Source of the DNA: Heterotrichella gracilis
Lineage: Eukaryota > Sar > Xanthophyceae > Tribonematales > Xanthonemataceae
Assembly (NCBI GenBank): GCA_032358255.1
Contig: JAULBX010003888.1
Span: 1 to 64,000 of the forward strand
DNA: 64,000 nt
Reading direction: 5' to 3'
Positions 46,290 through 61,400 of the stretch are shown one piece after another. Each line of letters opens with the position of its first letter. Positions within the stretch are counted from its first letter, which is position 1. Position numbers and translations under genes: made by a program. The notes below the pieces were generated by a model. It searched no databases, was not told where the DNA came from, and saw nothing but the letters and a program-made list of their open reading frames with translations.

Positions 46290-49200
46290 ATGCTCTCAGC
46301 TGGCGAGTGCGTGGGCCGGTGGGACCCGAACGCCACCAGCTCTTCCTCTACCACAGTCTCCAGAGCTAGGAACACACGCCCGTTGCCTTCCCCGGCTACC
46401 CAACACCGTGGTTCAAGATGCCATGCCCTTTCCCACCATCCACCACGCACCTCCCGCAGTCAACACCGGTTTCGGGTCTCAGCCACCTCCCAAAACACCA
46501 CCACAGCACCGAGCGACTCCAACGGGCCTTCAACCTCCCAACCCAGCCATGAATCCGAGCTGGAAGTGCTTCGCCAGGAGGTAGCGCTGCTGAGGGATAC
46601 CGTCCAAGCCCAGAGCCAAGTGGCCAAGCAACAGAAAAACACCATCGACAACTTCTCCTTCATACTGGAGAAGTCGCTGCAGCTCCCACAGAGCGTCCAA
46701 ACGAGATGGGACCCCACCGTGCGGCCACTGGATGCTCAGAACAAGGCATACACAGACAGGAGGAGCCTGGGCCTGTATGATGCCCGCTTCCACTCAACCA
46801 GCTCGTAAGTGCTGTGAAAGCAGAGCATTGCAACCAGGTTCAGCGTTGTGGGCACTGATGAAACTCATTGCACCAATTTGGCGTTTTGTGTGCATTGGCA
46901 TGTCCCAAGGCATCCCCCTGCTGGGCGCCAGTACCAAAGCGCTTCCGGATACGGCCCAAAATAAACCATTCTTCATCGTGTTTGGCAATCGTAGCCGCAT
47001 TAGTGCACCTGTTTCTTGACATCGGCATCGGCATGTCGTCTGAAAGGTTTGGCATCCCGCTGCAGGGGCGCCATCCCCAAGGACTTTCGGATCCTGCCCA
47101 AGCGGATCATCCTTGTGCGCCACGCGGAGTCTGAGGGCAACATCGACAACTTTGCCTACACATACGTGCCCGACCCACAAGTACCCCTGGTGAGCTGCCA
47201 CATTATTGCACTCCACTGTACTCTCGTGCACTCCAGTTTAGTGCATGAAGGCACAGATTAGTGCTTGCGCCCACACATACATCCCAGAATCAGAGCCCCC
47301 CTCAGTGAGCTGGATCCATGGCTTCAACGCATGCCTTCTCAGCAAATGGCGTCAGCGCATGTCGTTGCACGTCCAGTACACTGCCAAAAGTTTATATAGG
47401 AATCTATGCTTCGCAGCAATTCATGCCATATTCATGCCACCGCTGAGTCCCATTTCTAAACACCTACCCGCCCGATGTCACAGACTGAGTACGGCCAAGA
47501 GCAGGCGCTGCTTGCGGGTGCAAAGATCCGCGAGGTCATGGAGGCTGACGGGACAGACTACAACCTGTACTTCTACACATCGCCATACAGGTACTGTACT
47601 GTACTTTAACCCTAAACCCTAAATCCAAAACTTGGGTATGTGCTCCTGACCTAGGGGTTCCTGCACAGTATTTCCCTGCACATGATTGCCTCCATTTTCA
47701 TCGCACAGCGCTCTCCTGCACACAATGCATGCATGTTGCATCGCAGCAGGCCCCAGGAGGGCTATTGGGCTCCGGCAGGATGCAGCATGCTTTAGCCCCT
47801 GGGGCCTGCTGTGATGCATCCTGCCGCAGCCCTAATGCTGTGGGGCTATAGCATGCTGCACCGTCACAGCATGTTCCTGCTCAGCATGTTCCAAGTAGCG
47901 TACACATGTTGCATTGCAGCAGGCCCCAGGGCTGCGGCAGGAGGCCAACTCATAGGACTAACGCCCTTGTCGGGGGATGAAACTACAGCCCTAAAGGGCA
48001 TGGGCGCTCCATGCCAGTGAAGCGATGCACAGATCCCACACATGCCTGATCCCACAACCACCACCACCCACGGATGTGCAAGCAGGCGTATCAGACACTT
48101 GCCAATGTCGTGAACCCTTCGATGCACTAAACAACCACCATATTGCACCCAACCCTTGCAAGGACATGCGCGCCGGCACACAATAAAATCGCATGCGTGA
48201 TTCCAACTCCTGTACCCCACCACAGGCGGTCCAAGCAGACCTACGAGACCCTGGCCAAGGCCTTCCGGCCCGACCAGATCAAGGGCGTGCAGGAGGAGGT
48301 GCAGCTCAGGGAGCAGGACTTTGGGAACTTCCAGGTGAGCAAGCGAAACCCTGGAATAAAACCATAATATAAATGTTAATTGAGCGGACCCTGCCATTGA
48401 TCCTGGAGTCGAGCGCAATAGCTTGGGGTTTGGGTGCTGCCTTCGCTGCTTCCCCAATTAAAAGTTGCGCCGAGGCTTACGATAGCATGACCATTGTTAA
48501 CGACCACCCCATTAACACATAAACCTCGCCACCTGCAACCCCCCCACCCCACAACCCTACAGCAAAACCCCGTCGCAGGGACGTTGAGGGCAAGGAGAAC
48601 GAGAAAGCGGAGGAGGAACTCTAAACCCTAAACCCTAACCTGGAAACCCTTCCGCAGGACGTGGAGGGCAAGAAGAAGGAGAAGGCGGAGCGGCTGCGCT
48701 TTGGCCGCTTCTTCTACCGATTCCCAAACGGGGAGTCGGGCGCAGACGTCTACGACCGCATGACCATTTTCGAGGACCACTTGGTGCGGGACATCAACGC
48801 GGGGCGGTTCTCAGACGACACCAGCCTGGTCCTGGTGACCCATGGCTTGGCGCTGCGCGTGTTCCTCATGCGCTGGTTCCACTGGACGGTGGACCAGTTC
48901 ATGCGGGTGTTCAACCCGCCAAACGCAGAGGTGGGTGGGGTTGGCAGGGGGGTGGTGGTGGTGGTGGTAGTGATGGTGGTGGTGGTGGTGGCGGTGGGGG
49001 AGGTAGTGGTGCTTGTTCAGGGTTTTGACGACACCAGCCTGGTTCTGCAACCCATGGCCTGGCGCTGTGCGTGTTCCTCATGCGCTGGTTTTACTGGACA
49101 GTGAACCAGTTCATGCGGGTGTTCAACCCTCCAAACGCAGATGTGGGTGGGTGGGCGGATGGTGACGGTGGTGGTGTGAAATTGGTGCATCTGGGAAATT

Positions 49201-50411
49201 GGTGCATCAAGGATGGGTTTCCTGAGAGTACCTACTCCTGGTGACCCATAGGCTCCATCTGAACCCGCATTGCAGCCCAAATGACTCGCATCTTCAGGTC
49301 ATAAAGTGTACTATAGACCATGCCATTCATGGGATTACAATTAGTATCAATTGTGTCTACCCAGTGCTGATGCTCCTTGTGTGTGTGTGTGTGTGTGTGC
49401 AGCCGCTGGTGCTTGAGCGGATAGTGGATGAGAACGACCTGGACTTGGGGCCGCCATGCTGGGTACACACAAAGGTGCGCGAAGGACTGCCTAGGGTCAC
49501 AGTGTTGGATGTCTAGGGTTTAGGGAAGTGCATCAAGGGTACCCTGGATTTGGGGCCGCCATGCTGGGTACACAATGGGTGGCGCAAGCTTGTGCTTGGC
49601 TGATTGTTGAATTGGCCTTTGCGCCGGTATGCTGTATGTATATATATGCTGGGTACACACAAAGGTGCGCTACAGACTGGCTAGGGGTTTAGGGTTGTAT
49701 GGGTAGGGGTTAGGGAGGCACATATAGAGCGACCTGGGCTTGGGGCCGCCATGCTGGATACACACAAAGGTGTGCGATGGACTGGCTAGGGTTTAGGGTA
49801 TTGTGTCTAGGGTTAACGTAGGGCATCAAGGGTACCCTGGACTTGGGGCCGCCATGCTTGGTACACACAAAGGTGCGCTAGCGACTGGCTAGGGTTTCAG
49901 GGTTTATGTCTAGGGTTTAGAGAAGTGCATTAAGGGTGTCCTGGACCTGGGGCGAGTGTGCTGGATACACAAATATGCGCCAGCGACTGGCTAGGGTATA
50001 GCCTTCTGGCAAGGGCTGGTGAAGTGGGTGGCTAGTGTGCACACTTTAGGGTTTCCAATCCCTAAAGCCTAGGAACTGGCCGCAGGGAGCCTACCGCTTG
50101 TCCCAAGACGCCCGCCTGATCACCAGGAGGTGGTTAGGGCCTGACTTCGATGCCAAGGGTTTCCACCCTAAACCCTACACCCCGCCCAGGGGCCGTGCCA
50201 GAAGGGCTTTAGGGTTCACGGCTTAGGGTTTTTTGACCCTCAACCCCGGCCGCAGGCGCTGTACCGCCTAGCTGAAGACTCGCGCCTGGTGATCAAGGGG
50301 TGCAGTGAGGAGATGTGCGAGACCTCCCTCTTCCCCAAGGGCAGCCGCGAGTTATCTGGCCACTCCATCAGCAGCGGAGTCCTCGCCAGCTTGCCGGATG
50401 ACGCCTTCTAA
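46290..50411 (+). CDS. Phosphoglycerate-mutase-like histidine phosphatase with transit/coiled-coil leader
   Basis: Predicted 451-residue protein of the histidine phosphatase (dPGM-like) superfamily, closest in pattern to plant AT74-type proteins. Exons: 46290-46804, 47066-47189, 47484-47590, 48226-48334, 48658-48930, 49403-49474, 50256-50411 (452 codons with stop). The ATG at 46290 opens a Ser/Thr/Arg-rich leader (residues ~1-85) resembling a plastid transit peptide. A coiled-coil-like segment follows (~90-125; ELEVLRQEVALLRDTVQAQ). The catalytic domain starts near 172, with phosphohistidine motif LVRHAESEGN, a YTSPYRRSKQT arginine site, FPNGESGADVYDR and the second His in LVTHGLALR. The final ~75 residues after FNPPNAE are less conserved. 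Substrate is unknown: glycerate mutase activity should not be assumed. Confidence 0.85.
47738..47935. repeat. Inverted and direct copies of a GC-rich block in PGAM-like intron 3
   Basis: GCATCGCAGCAGGCCCCAGG at 47738-47757 is matched in reverse complement by CCTGGGGCCTGCTGTGATGC near 47799-47818, with about 40 bases between arms. A third, direct copy (GCATTGCAGCAGGCCCCAGG) is at about 47912-47931. Confidence 0.85.
49010..49145 (+). repeat. Echo of PGAM-like exon 5 tail
   Basis: About 49025-49145 repeats the exon 5 tail, including GACGACACCAGCCTGGT, CCCATGGC and TGGACAGTGAACCAGTTCATG, up to the donor-like GTGGGTGG. A small deletion destroys the frame relative to the catalytic THGLALR segment. 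Confidence 0.85.
49475..50050 (+). repeat. Five-copy echo array of PGAM-like exon 6 tail
   Basis: Copies of GGGGCCGCCATGCTGGGTAC plus ACACAAAGGTGCGC follow the functional exon at about 49543, 49648, 49728, 49838 and 49937, with a spacing of roughly 80-110 bases. Each is followed by a CTGGCTAGGG and TTTAGGG-type stretch. Identity falls with distance from the exon. Confidence 0.88.
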
Positions 50412-51554
50412 TGCGGCACTGAGTCACGCAGTTAGTGGGGGTTTGCAGCTCTTCTAATGCGGCACTGAATTGCGCAGTTGATGGGGGTTTGCAGCCCTCT
50501 TGATGCCAGGCTTCTGGGGTTTTGGTTGAGGGAGGGGGGCGCTGGTTATCAAGGGGTGCAGTGAGGAGGTGTGCGAGACCTCCCTCGTCCCAAGGGCAGC
50601 CGCGAGCTTTCCGGCCACTCCATCAGAGTGGGAGGCTTGCCAGCCTGCCAGGCGATGCCGTCTGAGGGCGCGCTTGCTAGGAATGGACACGGGGGTTACA
50701 GTATCGCCTGTGCTCTAAGGGTTTAGAGGGTGTCTAGTCACCAACATCACTGCTGGGTACTCGCCAGCCTGCCAGACGCTGTGTGACGCAGAGTCAGGCT
50801 AGGGCTTAATGGCGGTTTGAACCAATGATTGACTGCCACATTATCTCGATTCTGTTGTGAATCACTGCCCATGCCATTCGGCAAGTTCTTACACTCAAGA
50901 GCAGGTTGGGACTGATGCCCGGTGTAGTATTGCAGTGCTGTACTACAAGTGGTGTTTCAGCAGGCGCGCAGCCTGAAATCGACACTCAATGGAAGATTCT
51001 TTTATTTGCAATTGTAGCACTTTTGAGTTACTGTCAATCAACGACAGTCTGTAATTTGGCCAAACCGTAATTTGGCCAAACCAAGGGCCTTGCAGTGCAA
51101 CTGGACCAGGTGGACAAAAGTTCCCTGTCAAGACCTATTTGTCCTCCCATTAAATTTGCCAGAATTCCCGCCGCACATGACTTCTAGGATGAACCCTGTG
51201 CAATCCTGCTCCACAATTCCCCAGGCCTTTGGCACCGCTACTGTAGCAAAAGGTGCCCCACTACCCTGCTGCGCCATTGCACCACACAACCAACCACCTC
51301 CACAAACCACGCTCCGCCATTTGCACCACCCGCCCCTACAACAGCAGCTCCGCGATTGCACCGCGTTGAGCGCCGCGCCCTTCTTGATCTGGTCCCCGCA
51401 CGCAAACAGGTCCAGTCCCTTGGCATCGCCGCGCGCGGTGCCCCCTCTCCACCGCCACCCCACTGGTGCATGCGCACCACATCACCTCAGGCAGCGCCTG
51501 CCCAACAATGGACAGCACTATTACTACCTCCAGCTCCACTCTCTGCAGCAGCCC
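50412..51554. other. Convergent intergenic region with terminal echoes of both genes
   Basis: About 50523-50670 copies the last PGAM-like exon (GGTTATCAAGGGGTGCAGTGAGGAGGTG and following). About 51345-51470 copies, on the minus strand, the last exon of the ASD gene including a one-base-deleted version of its stop region. Between 50700 and 51300 I see no gene. Confidence 0.75.
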
Positions 51555-54965
<3,411 letters not shown>

Positions 54966-55448
54966 CGCTCCGACTGATCTGCACCCCTGGCGGCGACGGG
55001 TGCAACACCACGATACGCGGCTTGGAGCCTTGGTCGAAGGCGAGATATGTTGAGTATAGTAACGCCGTTGTTGTTGGGCGCAGGTTTTGCTCTTTCTAGC
55101 TCGGAAGGGAGGCAAGTATGCGATGCATGCATGGTGGCACGTTTTTTGCCCAGCTGAAAACTGGTTTTCCAGGCCCAGCTTGTTGGGTCCCTGCATGGGT
55201 TTACTGGGATTGCAAGTGTGGATTCCCTTCCCCAATTCTTGTCGTCTTTTATAGCTGCGATATGGGTTCTCTGTAACTATACGCGGGTTGTTCTTCCTCC
55301 AACAGTCCTTGGAACACCTCTCGCCATCTGCGTACAAGAGACGAACACCTGGCCCACCAACTGCTTTGTGCATGCATCCACATGCTGTGCATGCATACTA
55401 GCGGCACACAAACCGGACCAGGGACACTCCTCCAGCAGCGTAACAGCC
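54966..55448. promoter_or_regulatory. Compact bidirectional promoter region, ASD and KAB genes
   Basis: Only 483 bases separate the two divergent ATG codons. A TTTTATAGC word near 55247 could be a TATA-like element for the plus-strand gene. GC-rich stretches near 54990-55020 lie close to the ASD start. Direction and elements are inferred from gene layout only. Confidence 0.45.
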
Positions 55449-58400
55449 ATGGAGTACCGACGCCTGGGAAACACGGGCTGCAAGGTAAGGACTCGTCGCA
55501 TAGTGAACCCTCTTAACGCTGCCGCAGTCTGGAAGCTCCAATATTATGTGGCCAGATGCCGATGGGTACTCTATGGCATATTCTATGCAGAACCGAACAA
55601 ACGGTTGTGCACGTGTCCTTACAGGTCAGCGTGCTGTCCTATGGAGCGTGGGTGACGTTCAACTACCAGTGCGGTCTGCCCCAGGTACGCGTTGGAACTG
55701 TGCACCCCACGCGCGCACAGGTGTCAACCTCAGGAGTGCATGGGTAGGAAGTGGTCTATAAGACAGCCTTTGGCAACTCACGCGTTTTGGACCGTCTGAA
55801 TGGCTGTCGGATTGCCCATTTGCAGCGCCAAAGCGCTGCAACCACAACCTTGTTACGCAACCTACCAATTAAGGAATTCACAGGACTTCAAGGGGGAGTC
55901 TCCCTTACCAACTTGCAAGCATGCAATCTACCAACCACTTAACGCTTGTTCCTGAAGGTGAAGGAGCTGATGACCAAGGCACGTGATGCTGGCGTCAACT
56001 TGTGAGTGGCCTGCCCTTGCCCTTCCCGCGCACCAGCACTGTGTTTTGCCTGGTACCAGTTAGGGTTTAGGGTTTACGGGTTAGGGTATTTGAGGGTTTG
56101 GGACGACAGGCTGCTCAAGCTTCCCAGGCAAGTGTATCAGGCTTAGGGTTCTAGGGTTATTGGGGACAACCCATGCGCTTGTAGCTATCATTGAACGGGG
56201 GGTTGCCCTTCCGCACACCAGCGCTGTGTGGGGAGTGCACAGGCGGGTTTAGGGTTTAGGGTTTTGGGTTTTGGGGATCTGCTAGACGATATCCGCCTGA
56301 GCAAGTGGTGCCATTTCCAGTCTTGTAGGGTGCATGGCACTCAAGTGGAGCAGACTGTGCAACATTGGCCACGTGCTCAAAATGCTGTCCGAGTATATCG
56401 GAATATTGTCACGGTGGCAGCCACTAGACAAGCAACATCTTCTTCAGACACGGCAACATGTTGTGGTTGTGCCCTATGCTCACTGCCTTATGGTATTGCA
56501 AAGGCAAATTCAAGCTATGGCGCCAGTGTTGGAAGCAGATCTTGCTCGTCTAGAGGCTGACCCCGTGACCTTTTTCCGATGTGCTCAGACAACTGTTGGA
56601 GCACATAGCCTTTGTTGCACAGTCTGCTCCACAATCTGGTTGAGGGCCATGCACCCATACAAGTGGTTTGAAGGCTTTTTTTAACAGTATTCCTAAACCA
56701 AATTTGCCTTGAAAAAGATGAACTGCTGCCATGCTGATGTATGCTGAACCGCAGAGTGCCGACCAGCGGCGATGTTCGTGTTTAGATGCTCAGGGTTTAG
56801 GGTTAAGGGTTCTAAGTAGTGTGGATAACCCTGATGCTCAGTGGCTTTGGAGCTTTGAAGCTTCAAATGGAATGTCACATAGCGGACCAGGTTTACACAG
56901 GTTTACACAGGGCTGAAGTTGGCACTGGCTTGTGAATGGCCGGAGTGCTTGACTATGGAAAGTGTCAGTGGATGCATTTCCCCTGTGGCGCCTTGGTGGT
57001 GGTAACGAGTAAATAAAATAAAGGGAATAACCTATCCCATACAGCTGCCTTGTATAGCCATTTGGCCTGTGGTTGCTCTGCACCCTGCACCCTGCACACC
57101 ACATGGATACATGCGTCTGGAACCCTCATGTAGACGCTACATATAACACTTGGGCACATTACTGAGGATTTTCGGTGGCCTGGCGCAGTTTTGACAATGC
57201 GGAGGCATATGCACAGGGCGAGGCTGAAGTGCTTATGGGGCAAGCCATCAAGGTGGGGCCAGGGGATGATATTTAACTGGTGGTCGACACACACGATCTT
57301 GTAGGAACAGTAAAAGATCTGTCTTCTATCATATTCTTGTGCCAAATGTGTATCCTATTACGTTCTTGAATGAAAGTTTATTATCTTGCCCCCCTGACGT
57401 CGTGCTGTCCAACAAATTATCACATTGAATGAATCAATTTGAGTTACGTATTCGCTTATTGTATATACGCGCCAAGATCTATTTTGCATGATGTTGTCAT
57501 AATCGCTCTGTTTACACATATCTTATAACACTCCTGCAGGAGCTTGGTTGGAAGCGCTCTGATGTTGTGCTGTCCACCAAGATCTTCTTTGGGGGCAGCG
57601 GGCCCAACGACAAGGGTCTGTCACGCAAGCACATCATCGAGGGAACCAAGGTAAGAGGCGGTGTGCACAGAAGTATAGGTTGATCTTAGCGTTGTACGGA
57701 ATACACTTTGGGGGCAGCAGGCCAAACCACAAGGGTCTGTCTCGCAAGCACATCATAGAGGGAACCAAGGTAAGGGTGGTGTGCACAGCAGTGCAGGATG
57801 AAAAGGTACAGGATAAAACCACTGAAATGGAGCGGGAGTAGGTGATTCTGAGGCGAGGTTGTGTGGATTCTGTTATCCAGTTTTCACACCTTGCATTTCA
57901 CACCTTGAACACAATGGACAGGGAGTCACCTTGCATGGAATCAGGACAGTGTCAGGACAGACCTGCTAATCTGACTTTTGAGCGGGAATGCATGCATTTT
58001 CTGGTATCGGATTCTTCTGGAGTGAGAGCGCAAATCGAAATAATATCGGCGGAGTAAGAGAGTCAACATTTCCCATTGTCTTTGTTTTTATTAATCCATC
58101 TGTTTTTTTATTGGGTCCACCTTTCCACTGACCCTTTCCCTCTGAGCCTTGATTTCCATTTGCTCATTTTGATGAATGATTCGTTGGAAATCAAGGCCAA
58201 AGGGGGGAAGTTCTGTGGGAACGTGGCCTTGGTATAAAGTAGGCGGATTAAAGTGGGGCCGAGATGGTGGAAGATGTTGAGTTTCGTATTGCGCCACTAG
58301 TGCTTTGGTTTGATTGCAAGCGTTTGAGTGAGTGCATGGGGGAGGGAAGGGAGGGTGGAAAAACAGAGGGCATGCAGGTGGGATCAAATGCATGACCGAA

Positions 58401-61400
58401 TGACGGATGAGTGCAAGAGTGGGTGCGCAATTTGTAATGATAGTGGTGCAGTAGGAGAGTCAACGTTTACCATTGTCTCCGCTTCTGTTAATCTGTCTAC
58501 TTTTTGATGTAGCCCACCTAACCACTGAAATTTTCCACTATGGGCTTGATGTTCATTTACTCACGATGATGAATGATTCGATGAGAACCAAGGCTAAGGG
58601 GGAAAACTCAGTGGGAAGGTTGCCTCTATCAACAAGTAGACGGATTATAAGAGCGAGACAGTGCAAAATGTGGACTTTTCTATTGCGCGCCACCAGGGCT
58701 TTGGTTTGCTTGCAAGCCTTTGAGTGAGTGCATGGGGAGGGGAGGGATGGGGAGGGAAACTAGACTATCAAGTTTTTGCGTAGTTAAGATACAATGCCTC
58801 CTCCCGTGCGAGGGCGCTGTTGAGAGGCGATCTTAGGGAATTGAAGTTGGATCATACCCTCTGCAGTGCCAGAACCCTCACTGCAAGATCCCCATGATCG
58901 CAAGCACAGGCCACTTGCCACCTGGCATTGTTAAACCCCTGAAACCCTGACTGCAAAACCCTAATCGTGGCATGCACAGGCCTCTCTGAAGCGCATGGAC
59001 CAGGAGTATGTCGACCTCATCTTCTGCCACCGCCCCGACCCCAACACCCCCATCGAGGAGACAGTGCGCGCAATGAATTGGGTGATTGACCAGGGCTATG
59101 CCTTCTACTGGGGAACCTCGGAGTGGACAGCGGAGCAGCTGCTGGAGGTGAGTGTAATGGTGGTGGTGGTGGGTGGTGGTTTTGTAGTATGATAGGTGTA
59201 GTTGTGGTGGTGGTGGTGGTGGTGTGGTGGTGAACAAGGGCTATGCTTTCTACTGAGGCATCTTGGAATGGTCGGCGAAGCAGCTGCTGGAGATGGGTGT
59301 GGTGGTGGTGGTGGTGGTGGGAGGGGTGGGTGTTGGTGTCGGTGGCTGGGTGAATGGGTGGTGGTGGCATACCAGAAGTGATAAGGTTGCCTATTAGGTG
59401 CACCATAATTAGGGATGCGCGAATGCGTATATTATTTTCTCATATACTAGCATATACCCCTCTATACCCGTATATACTGGTTATTGAAGCGTATATGTAC
59501 CACAGATATATTGTACAGCACATTTGAACAAGCACAACTTGCTGGAACATTTTAAACAAACCGCTACTTGTTAGATATAGCGGTTTCTAACAAATCGTTT
59601 AGAATTTGTTAAACTCTAAACGCCTTACATGGCACAATTACTTAGAGGCCGCACCCGCGCCTCTCAAACATCACAACGCTGGTCAAGTGTCCATTCAAGG
59701 CAGCAGAAAAATCACTAAAATAAGTACGGTACACGGCAACCCGGTAGATGCCACCCCTTTGTAAGCAACCCCTGTAGAATGTAGAATGTGAAAGCACTGC
59801 AATAAACACACAATCTACTCCTCTTCCTCCTCCTACAACAAGCTCAAGGTAATGTCCACGTCGCTGTGTGCCCTGCCCTGCTGCTTGCTGTTCCCACGAA
59901 TGGTCCATAATGCCTGATTACCTAAAATGCAAGCCCCCCGTGTTCAGGTGTGGCGCATCGCCGAGCGCCCAGCCTTTGAGCAGGCAAAGTACAACATGTT
60001 TCTGCAAAATATTGTGGCAGAGTGGTTCTAGCTGCAAACCCTACATGCCAAACAAAACCCCTACATTAGATTTTTAGGCATTATTAAAGCACCGTAATGC
60101 GTTATCCTCTGAACACAAACCCCACGTGCGCAGGCATGGCGCATCGCCGAACGCTTGGACCTCATCGGCCCAGCATTTGAGCAGCCGGAGTATAACATGT
60201 TTGAGCGAAAAAAGGTGGAGCATGAGTTCCAGCCCCTGTATGAGAAGTATGGCCTGGGATTGACCACCTGGTCCCCGCTGGCATCAGGGGTTCTCACCGG
60301 CAAGTACAGCGGGGGGGCGGTACCGGAGGGGAGTCGCTTCACTGTGGATAACTATAAGGTGAGGGGTGGGTGGTGGTGGTGGCGGTGGTGGTGGTGGGAT
60401 GTGGGGTGGGGAGCAACAGTTCCAGCCTGTGTATAAAATGAATGGCATTGGGATCACAACCTAGTCCCCGCTTGCCTGTGGCGTGCTTACTAACAAGTGC
60501 AGCCGGGTGGACGGTACCTGACAGGGGGGCAGATTCACATGGACAATTACAAGGTGGTGGGTGGGTAGGGGGGAAGGGGAGGTGGTGGGTGGAGTGTGGT
60601 TAGAGCATGTGGCGAGGGCCATGGCCACGTGGTCGCCGCTTGCCTCTGGGTGGTAGGGTTGAAGGGTTAGGGGGTACGGTTCAAGGTCTGCTGGGTGGTA
60701 GGGAGTAACGGTTAGGGTTTCGAGTTCAAGCTTTAGGCCCTAAACCCTAAACTTTATGGTTTAGGGTGAGGGCCTGGCCATCTGGTCGCCGCTTGCTCTC
60801 TAGGTGGTGAGAGGCACCTACAGTGAGCCCCTATCCCAAACCTTTAAACCCTACAGCAGTGACACATCTCTACCCACTACCGCACTGAATCTGCACCCCG
60901 CTCATGCCATCCCGTGCAGCACCTGGCAGACCACACAAGCTTGTCGAAAAGTGGTGGCAGATGGACTTGGCAGGTGGCACTGTACTTGCACCCTAATTTG
61001 GCCCTTACAACCTAGAAACAGTGGCCTGTCCCCTTGCCCCCACGAGACTGAACATGCACCCCACTAACGTAATCTGTCCACAAATTAATCAATCAAACTT
61101 TGCATTTCTACTAAATTTTGCAGCACTTGAAGGACCGCAAGCTGGTCGAAAAGCGGTGGCAGGTGGACATGGCGGACCAGCTCAAGCCCATCGCGGACCA
61201 CCTCCAGTGCTCCCCCGCCCAGCTGGCGCTCGCGTGGTGCGCCAGCAACTTGCGCGTCAGCACCGTCATCACCGGCTCCACAAAACCCTCCCAGGTACCC
61301 ACAAACCCTAGAAATTGAACCCTAATACCCTAGTGGTGACGCGGGCGCGCGCCCCTGCATGCAGAGTATGGCCGAGAAGAGCCTGGCCAAGGACAAGGTG

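Noticed and set aside
51345-51470. Alternative last exon for ASD
   Set aside because: A one-base deletion removes the true ending, the N-terminal part of the exon is missing, and no acceptor precedes it.
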